This document shows positions 9,901 through 17,944 of a DNA stretch of 64,000 nucleotides, in pieces. Made by a program: the position numbers and the translations under genes. The notes beneath the pieces were generated by a model that made no database searches, was not told the DNA's origin, and was given only the letters and a program-made list of their open reading frames with translations. This stretch comes from Botryobacter ruber. GTDB taxonomy: Bacteria; Bacteroidota; Bacteroidia; Cytophagales; Hymenobacteraceae. Location: assembly GCF_003347595.2 (NCBI RefSeq), contig NZ_QCZK02000049.1, positions 1 to 64,000 on the forward strand, given 5' to 3'. Positions within the stretch are counted from its first letter, which is position 1, and the number at the start of each line of letters is the position of its first letter.

Positions 9901-10051
9901 TGATCTGACGGGCGATAAGCAGAGCTACAGGTTGAAGTTTATTCATCCTGAGACTGGGGAAATTATGGATACAAAAAAGAAAGTTCAGGGAGGAAAAATT
10001 AGCTCACTTGAAGCGCCGTATGAAGGGCCTGTGGTGGTGTGGTTACGGTAA
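6914..10051 (+). CDS. Secreted two-domain protein: pectate-lyase-like beta-helix plus DUF6298-like domain
   Basis: 1045 residues with a cleavable signal peptide (ending ASFAQ). Residues about 60-500 look like a right-handed beta-helix of the pectate lyase/pectinesterase superfamily: GDATATIQRAIDYV, a phosphate-binding-like VLLEKGTFELSGG stretch, then many short strands. Residues about 590-1045 form a second domain that I associate with DUF6298, with TIM-barrel-like features (FIQEHYLQHN, HHLGMEYTGPLHF, DVIQWHYRQDG), so a clan GH-A-like hydrolase is possible. Placed between GH43 and PL4 genes, it probably acts on pectic polymers. Catalytic roles are unproven. The second half (about 8.7-9.4 kb) is noticeably GC-rich. 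Confidence 0.75.
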   Translation: MRLLRAFCFAALATIATAEASFAQLKTTPDSPLQQSQDGTFTYKAAANGDRIPDYSYCGYKNSEAPIPDVPVKVIVPAMSGDATATIQRAIDYVASLPLNPQGFRGAVLLEKGTFELSGGLIIRTSGVVLRGSGPDSTGTVLIGTGQDRETLIRIAGAANLKQEAPVQLADTYFPVNSTKLTFKNKHPFKVGDQVIVNRPSTQEWIEKLGTDKIGTYVNYHLTHWEPGDFDQNWYRQVVAVTPESITLDIPLTTSLDPQYGGGQVARYSWSGRISHVGVENLRCVSSYAKSNPKDENHRWMAVTLDNVQDAWVRRLVAEHFVSSAVAVWETASRVTVEDCKSLAPVGETGNFRRYAFHTLGQQVLFQRCYAEYAYHAFSVGFTTPGPNAFVQCYSYLPLHFSGAIGGWASGVLFDKVTVDGGIISLAYRDVDAQGGGWSAANSLIWQCRAAQIHVPAPPTAQNWAFANWAQGYGNGHHESPHTFVKPESFFYAQLEARTGKKSPETAKILTYETDRTTAPTPELTAQLSERSKTPDLTMEEWIDLMMEKYPIQSDLSGAKKIDQIKLKASPKVAHKASPVSIKNGWIVQGNQVLTGRKNRTSLWRGSTRPSALANPAPNLVRFVPGRTGRGLTDNLDTLVHDMLQNNVVAMRHFPALWYERRRDDHARTRRADADVWAPFYEQPFSRSGQGEAFDRLSKYDLTKWNTWYWLRLKKFADLADQHGLLFIQEHYLQHNIIEEGAHWTDYPWRTANNINNTGFAENPAYAGDKRIYMAEAFYDTTHTVRNKLHRAYIRKSLDNFKGNTNILHHLGMEYTGPLHFVQFWLDVIAEWEKENQQDVLVMLPGTKEMQDAILADPKRARLVDAIDVIQWHYRQDGSLYAPAGGVSLAERQYARIHDVGETSFGQIYRAVQEFRTRYPEKAIVYSRRGPAFADWAVFMAGGSLASLPEIRDKAFFEAAAAMDPLPLKSPEAKQYGLGKKGTSYIIFSESPNVQVDLTGDKQSYRLKFIHPETGEIMDTKKKVQGGKISSLEAPYEGPVVVWLR

Positions 10052-10122
10052 AAAAATTTTTCATCCTTTTAAACTTTACGATGCTACGTTAGTCTATCTG
10101 CCACCATATCAACCTCGCTGCC

Positions 10123-11973
10123 ATGCCCAAAAAGAGCCTGTTCTCCTTGCTGTTTCTGTTAACGTTCGTCCCTTGCTTTTCGCAGCAGCGTGTCGTGCTA
10201 ACCGAGAAGCCAGACCGGGTGATTCTCGCCAACCAGCATGTCACTGCTACCATCAACAGGAAAACAGCCACCATCACCTCACTGCTATACAAAGGCCTGG
10301 AATTGATGGGACAACGGCCTCATCCGCACTGGAACGTGGTTGGCGAAGATGAGGAAGTAACCGTCAGGAAATTTCCGAACAAGGTAATATATTCCGTTAG
10401 CATTGATCCAGCCAAAAACCAGGGAGAGCGGGTTGAAGTCTCTTTCAAATTCCTGTATGAAGGCGATACGGCAACCCTTCCGTTTGATATTGACTTACGC
10501 TTTGCCTTAGGCCAGGAAGACCGGGGGGTGTACCTCTCTGCTTTATGGAAGCGCCGTCCGGGCTATCCAGCTTTTGAACTTGGTCAAGGAAGAATGATTA
10601 CCGTTTTAAATCCGCAGGTTTTTGACTTTTATACCGTTGATGCCCACAGGCAGGGTGTAATGGCGACGGCTGAGGATGTAAAAAACGGCATCAGGATGAA
10701 TGTGAAAGAAGCAAAGAAGCTCACCACAGGCGTACACCAGGGTAAAGTAGAGCATAAATATGACTACGCTGCCATTTTAGCGCAAACCCCTGCCTGGGGC
10801 TGGACAAGCACGGCAAAAAAGGTTGGTTTCTGGATGATTAATCCCAGCTTTGAGTACATCAATGGCGGCCCTACCCAGGTTGGCAATACAGGACACGTAG
10901 AAGCCATCTTATTAAATCACTGGCACGATAGTCACTATGGTGGTCAGCCGCTGAACTTTAAAGAGGATGAGGAGTGGGAAAAGTTTATAGGGCCGTTCTT
11001 CCTTTACTGTAACGCAGGCCCAACCCATGACGAGATGTGGAAAGATGCTTTAGCGCAGGCCGGAACACAGCGTAACCGTTGGCCTTATACCTGGGTTAAA
11101 GCCAAAGCATATCCCCAAAAGCAGGAACGCGGGGTTGTGAGCGGGCAAATAGAAATACAAGATCCCTATGTTGCAGATGTAAAATTTAAAAACATGTGGG
11201 TTGGACTGGCTGTTGCCGAAACTTCCTCGAAAGAAGTTAACTGGCAGTATGAAGGCAAAGCGTACCAGTTTTGGGTGCAGGCCGATGAGCAGGGAAATTT
11301 TAGTATACCAAACATACGCCCGGGAACTTACAACCTGTATGCTTTTGCCGCCGGCGTACTTGGCGAGTTTAAGAAAACAGGCATCACCATTTCACCGGCC
11401 AGTACTGTGAACCTGGGCAAACTGGCGTTTAAGCCGCAGCGATTCGGGAAGCAGGTATGGGAAATTGGCATCCCCGACCGTTCTGCAGCAGAGTTCAGGC
11501 ATGGCGACCATTACTGGCAATGGGGCCTGTACATGCGCTATCCAAAAGAATTTCCGGATGATGTAAACTATGTTATAGGCAAAAGCGACTGGAGCAAAGA
11601 CTGGAACTACAGTCAACCAGGCGTATTGGCTGAAGACTATAGCGTACTCCGCGGCACCACCTGGAAAATATCCTTTGATATGCCGGAACATGTGAGCGGG
11701 CAGGGAACGTTGCGGCTGGCCTTCTGCGGAAGCAGAAAAGGAGAGGTAATCCAGGTTGCGCTAAACGGCAAACCAATTGGCAAGGCCGGACCGTTACCGA
11801 CCATGGGTGTGATGCACCGCGATGGCATACGTGGTAAACAGGAAGAATACGATATCCCATTTGATGCGCGGCTCCTGAAGAAGGGAACCAATACCATCAG
11901 CCTCAGTTTTAATCCCAGGAACTGGGCTTTCGGGGTGCTGTATGATTATGTACGCCTGGAATTAAAGGAATAG
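10123..11973 (+). CDS. Rhamnogalacturonan lyase, PL4 family
   Basis: Cleaves the rhamnogalacturonan I backbone by beta-elimination. The signal peptide ends CFSQ. Three expected modules: an N-terminal galactose-mutarotase-like sandwich (about 20-320, with VEAILLNHWHDSHYGG and GPFFLYCNAG), a small fibronectin-III-like domain (about 335-425, FSIPNIRPGTYNLYAFA), and a C-terminal jelly-roll carbohydrate-binding domain (about 430-616, ending FGVLYDYVRLELKE). Length 616 is normal. It lies 71 bases after the preceding gene on the same strand, so probably the same operon (GH43, beta-helix/DUF6298, PL4). Confidence 0.88.
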   Translation: MPKKSLFSLLFLLTFVPCFSQQRVVLTEKPDRVILANQHVTATINRKTATITSLLYKGLELMGQRPHPHWNVVGEDEEVTVRKFPNKVIYSVSIDPAKNQGERVEVSFKFLYEGDTATLPFDIDLRFALGQEDRGVYLSALWKRRPGYPAFELGQGRMITVLNPQVFDFYTVDAHRQGVMATAEDVKNGIRMNVKEAKKLTTGVHQGKVEHKYDYAAILAQTPAWGWTSTAKKVGFWMINPSFEYINGGPTQVGNTGHVEAILLNHWHDSHYGGQPLNFKEDEEWEKFIGPFFLYCNAGPTHDEMWKDALAQAGTQRNRWPYTWVKAKAYPQKQERGVVSGQIEIQDPYVADVKFKNMWVGLAVAETSSKEVNWQYEGKAYQFWVQADEQGNFSIPNIRPGTYNLYAFAAGVLGEFKKTGITISPASTVNLGKLAFKPQRFGKQVWEIGIPDRSAAEFRHGDHYWQWGLYMRYPKEFPDDVNYVIGKSDWSKDWNYSQPGVLAEDYSVLRGTTWKISFDMPEHVSGQGTLRLAFCGSRKGEVIQVALNGKPIGKAGPLPTMGVMHRDGIRGKQEEYDIPFDARLLKKGTNTISLSFNPRNWAFGVLYDYVRLELKE

Positions 11974-11990
11974 CAAAACAAAAATCCCAC

Positions 11991-12020
11991 TGCACCTGCC
12001 ACCACAGCCACTGCTCCTGG
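11991..12020 (+). repeat. Dispersed 28-bp element (family A), reference copy
   Basis: Reads TGCACCTGCCACCACAGCC then ACTGCTCC. At least a dozen copies occur in this window, in both orientations, mostly within 100 bases after a stop codon. The element is not palindromic and has no stop codon in any of six frames. This copy starts 18 bases after the PL4 stop. Degenerate traces are also seen near 16831, 26337 (just after cas4) and 27829 (just after cas2). It is not part of a recognised IS. Confidence 0.8.
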
Positions 12021-12027
12021 CGGAAAG

Positions 12028-13053
12028 TCACGAATGGATACACCGGATGAATGCATCAACATTTTCCTCTTCCGTTGCCCAGGAAGTTACCAACCGGATA
12101 GCGGAGGTATGCTGGTCCGGTTTATGCCACACGTAAAAGTCGAAACGCTCCTGCAGCTTTTCAATCATTGCGTTGGGAAGTAGAGGAAAAAGCTGGTTTG
12201 ATTGGGGCGGCAAGAAAAAGGCATATCCCTTCTCTTCGAAAGCAGCTGCTATTTTTTCGGCCATTGCGTTGGCGTGGTGCGCCAGCTCCAGGTACAAATC
12301 GTGCTCGAACAAAGTCAGAAACTGGACTCCCAGCAGCCTTCCTTTTGCCAGTAAAGCACCTTTCTGCTTGAGGTAATACCGGAAGCCTTCGTCCAGCCCT
12401 TGCTTCGCAAAAACAATCGCCTCTCCTAACAAAGCACCGTTCTTGGTCCCGCCAATGTAAAAGACATCTACCAGTTTTGCAAGGTCCGAGAAGGTCAGGT
12501 CGTTAAACCTGGACGTTAAAGCGGACCCCAGCCGGGCGCCATCCATAAACAACTGCAGCTTACGTTCGCGGCAGAAGACGGAGAGTTCGGTTAACTCGGC
12601 TTTGGTATACACACTGCCTAATTCCGTCGCGTTGGAAATATACACCATGGCGGGTTTTACCATGTGCTCGTCGGTGTGCGTGTCCAGCACTTCTTTTACA
12701 GCCTGTACCGTCAGCTTTCCCAGCACCGCATCCACCAGGACCACTTTGTGGCCGGTAGCTTCGATGGCGCCCGTTTCGTGCACGGCAATGTGGCCTGTTC
12801 TGGCAGAAATTACCGCTTCGTAGGGTTTTAACAGGTGACCGATTACCAGCAGGTTCGCCTGTGTTCCACCGGCCGTAAAATGAATACCGGCCGCCGGCAT
12901 AGCAATTTTTTCCTGTAGCAGCTCCTTCGCCCGCTGGCTGTAGCTGTCGTTGCCATAGCCGGCCTGCTGTTCCAGGTTGGTGCGGAGCAGTTGCTGCAGG
13001 ATGAGCGGATGGGCTCCCTCGCTGTAATCATTCTTAAAGCTGATTTTATGCAT
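12028..13053 (-). CDS. Low-specificity L-threonine aldolase (beta-eliminating lyase fold)
   Basis: PLP enzyme splitting L-threonine/allo-threonine into glycine and acetaldehyde. The PLP lysine lies in FYIGGTKNGALLGE and the cofactor-binding aspartate in LFMDGARLGSAL. HFTAGGTQANLLV is the usual glycine-rich N-terminal segment. I start at the ATG at 13053 (MHKISFKNDYSEGAHP), which matches the family N-terminus; an upstream in-frame ATG at 13098 would add 15 unlikely residues. About 341 residues, complete. Stands alone between plus-strand genes. Confidence 0.9.
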   Translation of the reverse strand: MHKISFKNDYSEGAHPLILQQLLRTNLEQQAGYGNDSYSQRAKELLQEKIAMPAAGIHFTAGGTQANLLVIGHLLKPYEAVISARTGHIAVHETGAIEATGHKVVLVDAVLGKLTVQAVKEVLDTHTDEHMVKPAMVYISNATELGSVYTKAELTELSVFCRERKLQLFMDGARLGSALTSRFNDLTFSDLAKLVDVFYIGGTKNGALLGEAIVFAKQGLDEGFRYYLKQKGALLAKGRLLGVQFLTLFEHDLYLELAHHANAMAEKIAAAFEEKGYAFFLPPQSNQLFPLLPNAMIEKLQERFDFYVWHKPDQHTSAIRLVTSWATEEENVDAFIRCIHS

Positions 13054-13309
13054 GATGTACCTGATGTTAGATGTTACGGAAGCCGCAGCTCCCTGCAACC
13101 AATTTGCCGTTTACTGCACCACCTCCTGCGCCCGCGGCAGACCAACGGCAGCCTGTAAAATGCACTTTGTGGCACTCCCGCTTGTGCGGAAACCTTTTCA
13201 ATAACTTTAGGTGCAGGAAAAGAGTAAACCAAGGCATTGATTAAAAATAGTAAAATCGAAGCATAAACTTATCAAATAAGTTTATGGCATACATAAACGA
13301 CAGCTAACT

Positions 13310-13669
13310 ATGGGTAAAATCAGAGAAATAATTCTTCTGGTCCTTTTTCTGGCTACGTTAGGCGTAGCCTGTAACTACCCTACCGAACAGCAGGAAACGG
13401 CACAAACAACCGAAACACAAAACGATTGTCAGCCGCTCGAAACACGGGAGGCGAACGTACCTGCCCAAACGCCTGCTTTCCCGGGACAAACCCGTGCCTG
13501 TGCTATCACAACAGAGGGAGCTTTCCGGGGGAGGTACTGGCGGAGGGGCTGCATGAGCCGGATGGCGAACTTTGGAAGATTACTCCAGGCGCTTAACCTG
13601 CTACTTTACCTAACAGAGGGTGTAGCGCTTTTCACCACAGTGGCTAATCTTGTTGGGGAAGCCCCTTGA
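13310..13669 (+). pseudogene. Remnant of a PQQ-dependent sugar dehydrogenase lipoprotein
   Basis: The first 70 or so codons look real: a lipoprotein signal ending GVAC (Cys21), a low-complexity linker, and PLETREAN...TPAFPGQTRA...AITTEGAF, which matches my recollection of the N-terminus of soluble aldose sugar dehydrogenases (Gdh/YliI type) of this phylum. At the G-run near 13530 the frame is lost. Two frames on, the text resumes as EVLAEGLHEP and jumps to DGELWKITPGA followed by TAA at 13592-13594, like the start of the propeller joined to its very end. So: frameshift plus a large internal deletion. The remaining codons of the open frame to 13669 are out-of-frame noise. The family call needs a protein search. 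Confidence 0.5.
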
Positions 13670-13837
13670 GGACAACCTAAAGCGTGAGCTTTGGAGATGC
13701 TAGCGGAGCTAACAGGGGTGTTAATCTCGAAGGTAAAAGTCTGAAATAAGTTCACAGGGTTTTATACGCAGGTGTAAACACCCCTATGAGCGCTGCTCGC
13801 AAGTTTCAAACTCTCGTTCTCACTTGTCCTCAAGGGG
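13662..13837. repeat. Imperfect palindromic intergenic element (left block)
   Basis: Outer arms CCCCTTGAGGACAA (13662-13675) and TTGTCCTCAAGGGG (13824-13837) are a perfect 14-base inverted repeat. Inner arms AGGGGTGTTAA (13714-13724) and TAAACACCCCT (13775-13785) match 10 of 11. No coding potential inside. It overlaps the end of the pseudogene's open frame. MITE-like, but no target-site duplication was identified. Confidence 0.6.
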
Positions 13838-13875
13838 AGAGTCCGCTAGAATGAAACGTCCCTCCCTGAGGCCTT

Positions 13876-14107
13876 ATCTTGTAGAGAAAAAATGATTTGT
13901 CTTTTATAAGTATTTTCTACCGCAAGTTTGAGCGTAGCGTTAACTGGTGGTTAACTATGATAGCCAGTTTGTAACTGGCGTGCGCACAAAAGCACGAATA
14001 TACAGCTACGCCAGTTGAAAACTGGCACCATACCTAGCCGCAAGTTACCGCTACGCTCAAACTTGCGGCAGGAATCATTTTATGATTCCATTTTTTCCCT
14101 ACAAGAT
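13876..14107. repeat. Composite palindromic element, family B (long copy)
   Basis: Nested inverted repeats. The outer arms ATCTTGTAGAGAAAAAATG (13876-13894) and its partner at 14089-14107 match 18/19. The middle arms 13920-13939 and 14049-14068 (CCGCAAGTTTGAGCGTAGCG) are perfect over 20 bases. Inside are the short hairpins GCCAGTTTGTAACTGGC and GCCAGTTGAAAACTGGC and a GGAATCAT/ATGATTCC pair. The part at 14009-14072 recurs at 4299-4360. Likely a mobile non-coding element of REP/MITE type. Confidence 0.65.
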
Positions 14108-14176
14108 TAGCTTTGAGGGGGGACAAAAAATCCCTGCGTAACATCAGTTAGTAATGAAATTTAAAATATAATTATT

Positions 14177-14207
14177 CTGCTGCACCTGCCACCACAGCCT
14201 CTGCTGA
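14177..14207 (+). repeat. Dispersed 28-bp element (family A)
   Basis: CTGCTGCACCTGCCACCACA then GCCTCTGCTGA; nearly exact core, 17 bases before the terminator hairpin at 14224. Confidence 0.75.
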
Positions 14208-14223
14208 TCTTAAATGACATGAA

Positions 14224-14259
14224 AAAAATCCTGCTTATTTGGCGATAAGCAGGATTTTT
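14224..14259 (-). terminator. Strong hairpin terminator of the ROK gene (bidirectional)
   Basis: Perfect 15-bp stem AAAAATCCTGCTTAT / ATAAGCAGGATTTTT with loop TTGGCG. A and T tracts on both sides let it work on either strand. The nearest gene end is the minus-strand ROK kinase (14351). Confidence 0.8.
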
Positions 14260-14350
14260 ATCCATTTGTTTAAGAAAATGCAGGAAAAGTATACAGGTGA
14301 TCCTATGCTCCTTATTATTCCCGATACGCTTTCGAATCCAGCATTTCCGG

Positions 14351-15322
14351 TTATTCGGTTTTCATGGCCCACACCAGGGCACTGGCGCCCAGGATGGCGG
14401 CATCGGCTTCTTTCAGTTCGCTGAAGGTTAATTTAACCTTGTTCCTGAAAACGGCCAGCAGGTTCTTTTCCATGTGCTCCCGCACCGGATTCATCAGCAG
14501 ATCGCCGGCTTTGGTTACGCCGCCAAAAAGGATAATGGCCTCCGGCGAGGTAAACATCACAAAGTTGGCAAGCGCTTCCCCCAGTATCTGGCCGGTAAAC
14601 CGATACACCTCCTGCGCCACTTCGTCGCCTTGCATGGCACAATCGAAAACAACTTTAGAGTCGATGGCCTCCGGCGCATATTCTTTTAATAAAGAGGGTT
14701 TTTCTGCAGTAGCCACCATTTCTCTTGCTGTAAGGGCAATTCCGGTAGCCGATGCATAAGCCTCCAGGGAACCGTACAAGCCGGTAGACCAGTGTTTCCT
14801 GCCTCCAGGCCGGATAATGGTGTGGCCCAGTTCACCGGCAAAACCATCGTGACCGTAAATCAGGTGTCCGCTGGTTACGATGCCACTGCCTACGCCTGTG
14901 CCCAGGGTAATTACAATAAAGTCGTTCATTCCCTTTGCCGCCCCATACATACGCTCGCCCAGTGCAGCAGCATTGGCATCGTTGGTGATGGTACAGGGCA
15001 AGGTAAATTTTTCGGTGACCAGGCTGGCAAACGGTACAACACCCTTCCAGTTCAGGTTGGGCGCGTCCTCGATACAACCCGTAAAATAATTCGCATTTGG
15101 GGCGCCGATGCCGATGCCCTTGATATTCCGGAGCCCTACGGCCTCAATGGCCGGCAGCAGGGCGGCATGCAGTGCAGCAACAAACTCACCTGCCGTTGCA
15201 TAAGCGCTGGTGGAGAGTCTGCCGTTATGCGAAATCTCCCCGTGGCGGTTCACGATGCCATACTTGGTATTGGTTCCACCAATATCTACCCCGATGGCGT
15301 ATTCCTGTATAGTTTCAATCAT
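14351..15322 (-). CDS. ROK-family sugar kinase (glucokinase-like)
   Basis: ATP-dependent kinase for a hexose. N-terminal phosphate motif DIGGTNTKYG, a second phosphate loop ITLGTGVGSG, and the substrate motif ELGHTI are present. The usual zinc site (CxCGxxGCxE) is replaced by HWSTGLYGSLEAYAS, so the zinc cysteines are absent while the glutamate stays. Length 323 is normal. The C-terminal adenosine motif (IILFGGVTKAG) is intact. Specificity (glucose, N-acetylglucosamine or other) is not readable. Transcribed in the same direction as the serine hydrolase upstream, 197 bases apart, probably independently. Confidence 0.87.
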   Translation of the reverse strand: MIETIQEYAIGVDIGGTNTKYGIVNRHGEISHNGRLSTSAYATAGEFVAALHAALLPAIEAVGLRNIKGIGIGAPNANYFTGCIEDAPNLNWKGVVPFASLVTEKFTLPCTITNDANAAALGERMYGAAKGMNDFIVITLGTGVGSGIVTSGHLIYGHDGFAGELGHTIIRPGGRKHWSTGLYGSLEAYASATGIALTAREMVATAEKPSLLKEYAPEAIDSKVVFDCAMQGDEVAQEVYRFTGQILGEALANFVMFTSPEAIILFGGVTKAGDLLMNPVREHMEKNLLAVFRNKVKLTFSELKEADAAILGASALVWAMKTE

Positions 15323-15519
15323 AAATGCTGGTTTTCAAGTAGCTGTGTGCTGGTACCTAAAGCTTAATTAATATGGAAGCCTCCTGTAAAAGGCTTTCGC
15401 GCCCAAACATAAGCCAATCCTTCCAACATTACAATAATTTTCAGCAGCAGTTTTTACGAGCGCTTGTTTGTCGTTTTTACACTTTACCGCTTCAGCAACA
15501 GGCAACCTGCTGCTTTACG

Positions 15520-16719
15520 TTACCTGCTTTTCTGGCTGGCCAAAACGGCGGGAGGCGCCGGGTATAAAAACCGGCGCAGGTCTTTGAGGTAATTCAGGCT
15601 GCCGTTGGTCATGTTGCTCAGCACAATAACAGTGCTGCGGTCTTTGGGGTTTCGCAGGAAATAGGTGTTATAGCCGTGCCACAGGCCCCCGTGGTACACA
15701 ACCGTATCGCCGCTATCTACCTGCCGGATGCGCCAGCCAAACCCGTAATCTTCTGTTTTCTTGCTGACCTGTCCGTTTCCTGTAAATGCTTCGGCCAGGG
15801 TTTCCTGCTTCACGAGCTGTTGCGTGTAGAGGGCCTGGTCCCATTTATACAGATCTTCTACCGTAGAATAAATTCCTTTGTCTCCCAGCACATTATCCAG
15901 GTAATCGGGTGTGCGTTTCCGTTTGCCGCTGAGGTGGCCGGTCGCAACTTTTTCGGTTTGGGCAGCTAAGGAGCTGTAGGTAAAGGTGTTCTTCATCTGC
16001 AAAGGCTCGAATATGTTTTTCCGGACAAAAGTGGCGTAGGAGATGCTGGAAGCCTTTTCGACAATAGAGGCCAGCACCAGGTACCCGGTGTTGCTGTAGT
16101 AAAAGCGCTTGTCGGGCTTAAAATAAATGGTTGGCTGATGCGCTTTCAGCAGGTAGAGGGCATCGTCGTTGGTAAGCGCAATTTTACGGTTAGGCCAGTG
16201 CTTGTCGCTCAGGTAGGTGTAGTCCGGCAGCCCGGACCGGTGGGTAAGCAGGTGCCGGATGGTAATACCTTTGTAGGGGAAGCCGGGGATGTACTGCTGC
16301 ACACTGTCGTCGTACTGCAGCCTGCCCTGCTCCTGCAGCATCATAATGGCCATGGCCGTGAACTGCTTCGATACCGACGCCAACTGAAATGCTGTTTGCG
16401 TGGTCAGGGTATCTTTACGGGAAAAATCGGCATAGCCAAAGGCGCCTTTGTAAAGCACCTGGTCGTATTTGGTTACCAGCACCGTTCCGTTAAAGCCCTT
16501 CTTCCGGTGCAGGTACCTGAAAATGGAATCGACCTGGCTGCCCAGCCGGCGGGCGCTGGCCTCGGTAAACGACGCGGGAACGAGCACCTGCTGCCTGCTC
16601 TCCTCCTCTTCCGGAAACAAATTTTCGTGCTTCGAACCCGAACACGAAACCAGCACTAAACCAAGAACAGAAGCCGCAATGCAGCCGAACAATGGAAACT
16701 GAAATCCAAGAAACCTCAT
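15520..16719 (-). CDS. Serine hydrolase, class C beta-lactamase/DD-peptidase fold, lipoprotein
   Basis: Lipoprotein signal with lipobox LVSC (Cys26). The penicillin-recognising fold motifs are all present: SVSK (serine nucleophile and lysine) in TAFQLASVSKQFTA, YSNTGY for the YxN motif, and a C-terminal HGG in VVYHGGLWHGYN in place of KTG. 399 residues, complete. Members act as esterases, peptidases or peptidoglycan-tailoring enzymes. Real beta-lactam resistance cannot be inferred. The cell location would be periplasmic, membrane-tethered. Confidence 0.85.
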   Translation of the reverse strand: MRFLGFQFPLFGCIAASVLGLVLVSCSGSKHENLFPEEEESRQQVLVPASFTEASARRLGSQVDSIFRYLHRKKGFNGTVLVTKYDQVLYKGAFGYADFSRKDTLTTQTAFQLASVSKQFTAMAIMMLQEQGRLQYDDSVQQYIPGFPYKGITIRHLLTHRSGLPDYTYLSDKHWPNRKIALTNDDALYLLKAHQPTIYFKPDKRFYYSNTGYLVLASIVEKASSISYATFVRKNIFEPLQMKNTFTYSSLAAQTEKVATGHLSGKRKRTPDYLDNVLGDKGIYSTVEDLYKWDQALYTQQLVKQETLAEAFTGNGQVSKKTEDYGFGWRIRQVDSGDTVVYHGGLWHGYNTYFLRNPKDRSTVIVLSNMTNGSLNYLKDLRRFLYPAPPAVLASQKSR

Positions 16720-16864
16720 ACCTGAAATACCTACACAAACTGGCTATAAATATAGGCTTTCTTCCTGATTTTGTACAGTCTTCCTCTCCGCAAAAAACAA
16801 AAATTTACCGGCTGCAGCCGGCTTCCCTTTTGCACCTGCCAAAGCCGCACTTTTCCAGACGCCA

Positions 16865-17944
16865 CTACCCCAGTTGCGCCCGCAGGCTCCGGACGCTGAT
16901 CCCCCGCACCGGCATCGGGGCGGTACGGGCTTTCATCAGCAGAATCGCTTCTTCTTCCGACGCAAAGGTGTTGTTGATGTTTACCAGGTGCGCAGCCAGC
17001 TTATTGTAGTTCTTCGTCATCAGGTACAGCCAGATGTGCAGCCAGTGGATGCCTTCAAACACCAAAGCCTTGTTTTTGGCAAACTCATCAAGATGCTCCC
17101 GGAAGTGCTCCGGGTACTTGGTCCAGTGCAGGGAAGGCTGCAGGTGGTGGTCGATGTGGTAGCCATCGTTCCAACACTTGTGGTTGTACTTTGTGTTGAT
17201 GCAGGTCACACTGTTTTTGTAGCAGTTTCCCGGATCGTTGTAATCCACGAAGGAATGCTGCGCCCAGTTGCCGAGCATCATGATCAGGCGGGAGATCAGG
17301 AAAGGAAGGATGAACACCATAACGGTTGCGGGCCAGTTCACCAGGCTAAGCAGGATACACATGGCAAAAAAGATGGTTTCGCCACGTAGCACCTTGTTGC
17401 GGAGCTTAAAAATCCTTCTCACATTGAAATACTTGAGCAGGTAGGCGAAGCCTAAAAACAGGAAACTGCCAAAGTACCGCATAAAGCCACGAAAGCTGTC
17501 GCGCCGGTAATACATGGTGGTGCTCAGGTCGTCTTCCAGGTTGTTTTCGACGTGGTGCATGCCCATGTGGTGACTAAAGTAGGTTTCGGGCGTTTGCCCG
17601 AAAAAGGGTCCTACCACCCAGGGCAGGTACAGGTTCAGGTAATCGTATTTTTGTTTGAAAAAGCGCCTGTGGCTGGTGCAGTGCAGCATGAGCCCGAACG
17701 AACCTTTGTACACGAAATTATTCAGAAAAAAATAAGCCGCTGCCACTCCCCACCAAACGCCGTTCTGCAGCGGAAAGTAAAGCAGGATACCCAACGGAAG
17801 CATGGTAAGTGTTATTTTCAACGTGAGATAAATAAAAGGCAGATCCCGCTCATCCCGGATCAGGCTGAGAAAAAAACGGTCAACAGCGCTATACTGTGCT
17901 GGCGGATTGAAAACAGGATCGGTGATAGTGGTGATTGGTCTCAT
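16865..17944 (-). CDS. Membrane fatty acid desaturase
   Basis: Integral-membrane di-iron desaturase or hydroxylase. The three histidine clusters are visible: HCTSH (88-92), HHMGMHH (125-131) and HIDHH (263-267) with a further H273, separated by hydrophobic spans at about 45-75, 155-175 and 190-225. Length 359 fits. It is transcribed divergently from the WYL regulator across a 364-base gap. Substrate (fatty acid, sphingolipid or carotenoid) cannot be fixed. A degenerate family A trace (16831-16850) follows its stop. Confidence 0.85.
   Translation of the reverse strand: MRPITTITDPVFNPPAQYSAVDRFFLSLIRDERDLPFIYLTLKITLTMLPLGILLYFPLQNGVWWGVAAAYFFLNNFVYKGSFGLMLHCTSHRRFFKQKYDYLNLYLPWVVGPFFGQTPETYFSHHMGMHHVENNLEDDLSTTMYYRRDSFRGFMRYFGSFLFLGFAYLLKYFNVRRIFKLRNKVLRGETIFFAMCILLSLVNWPATVMVFILPFLISRLIMMLGNWAQHSFVDYNDPGNCYKNSVTCINTKYNHKCWNDGYHIDHHLQPSLHWTKYPEHFREHLDEFAKNKALVFEGIHWLHIWLYLMTKNYNKLAAHLVNINNTFASEEEAILLMKARTAPMPVRGISVRSLRAQLG

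Noticed and set aside
13310..14350. An insertion sequence at the pseudogene
   Set aside because: Inverted repeats are present but there is no transposase frame and no target duplication could be identified; kept as non-coding palindromic elements.
15520..16719. Beta-lactam resistance gene
   Set aside because: The motifs place it in the broad serine hydrolase family; nothing specific to a true class C beta-lactamase was seen.
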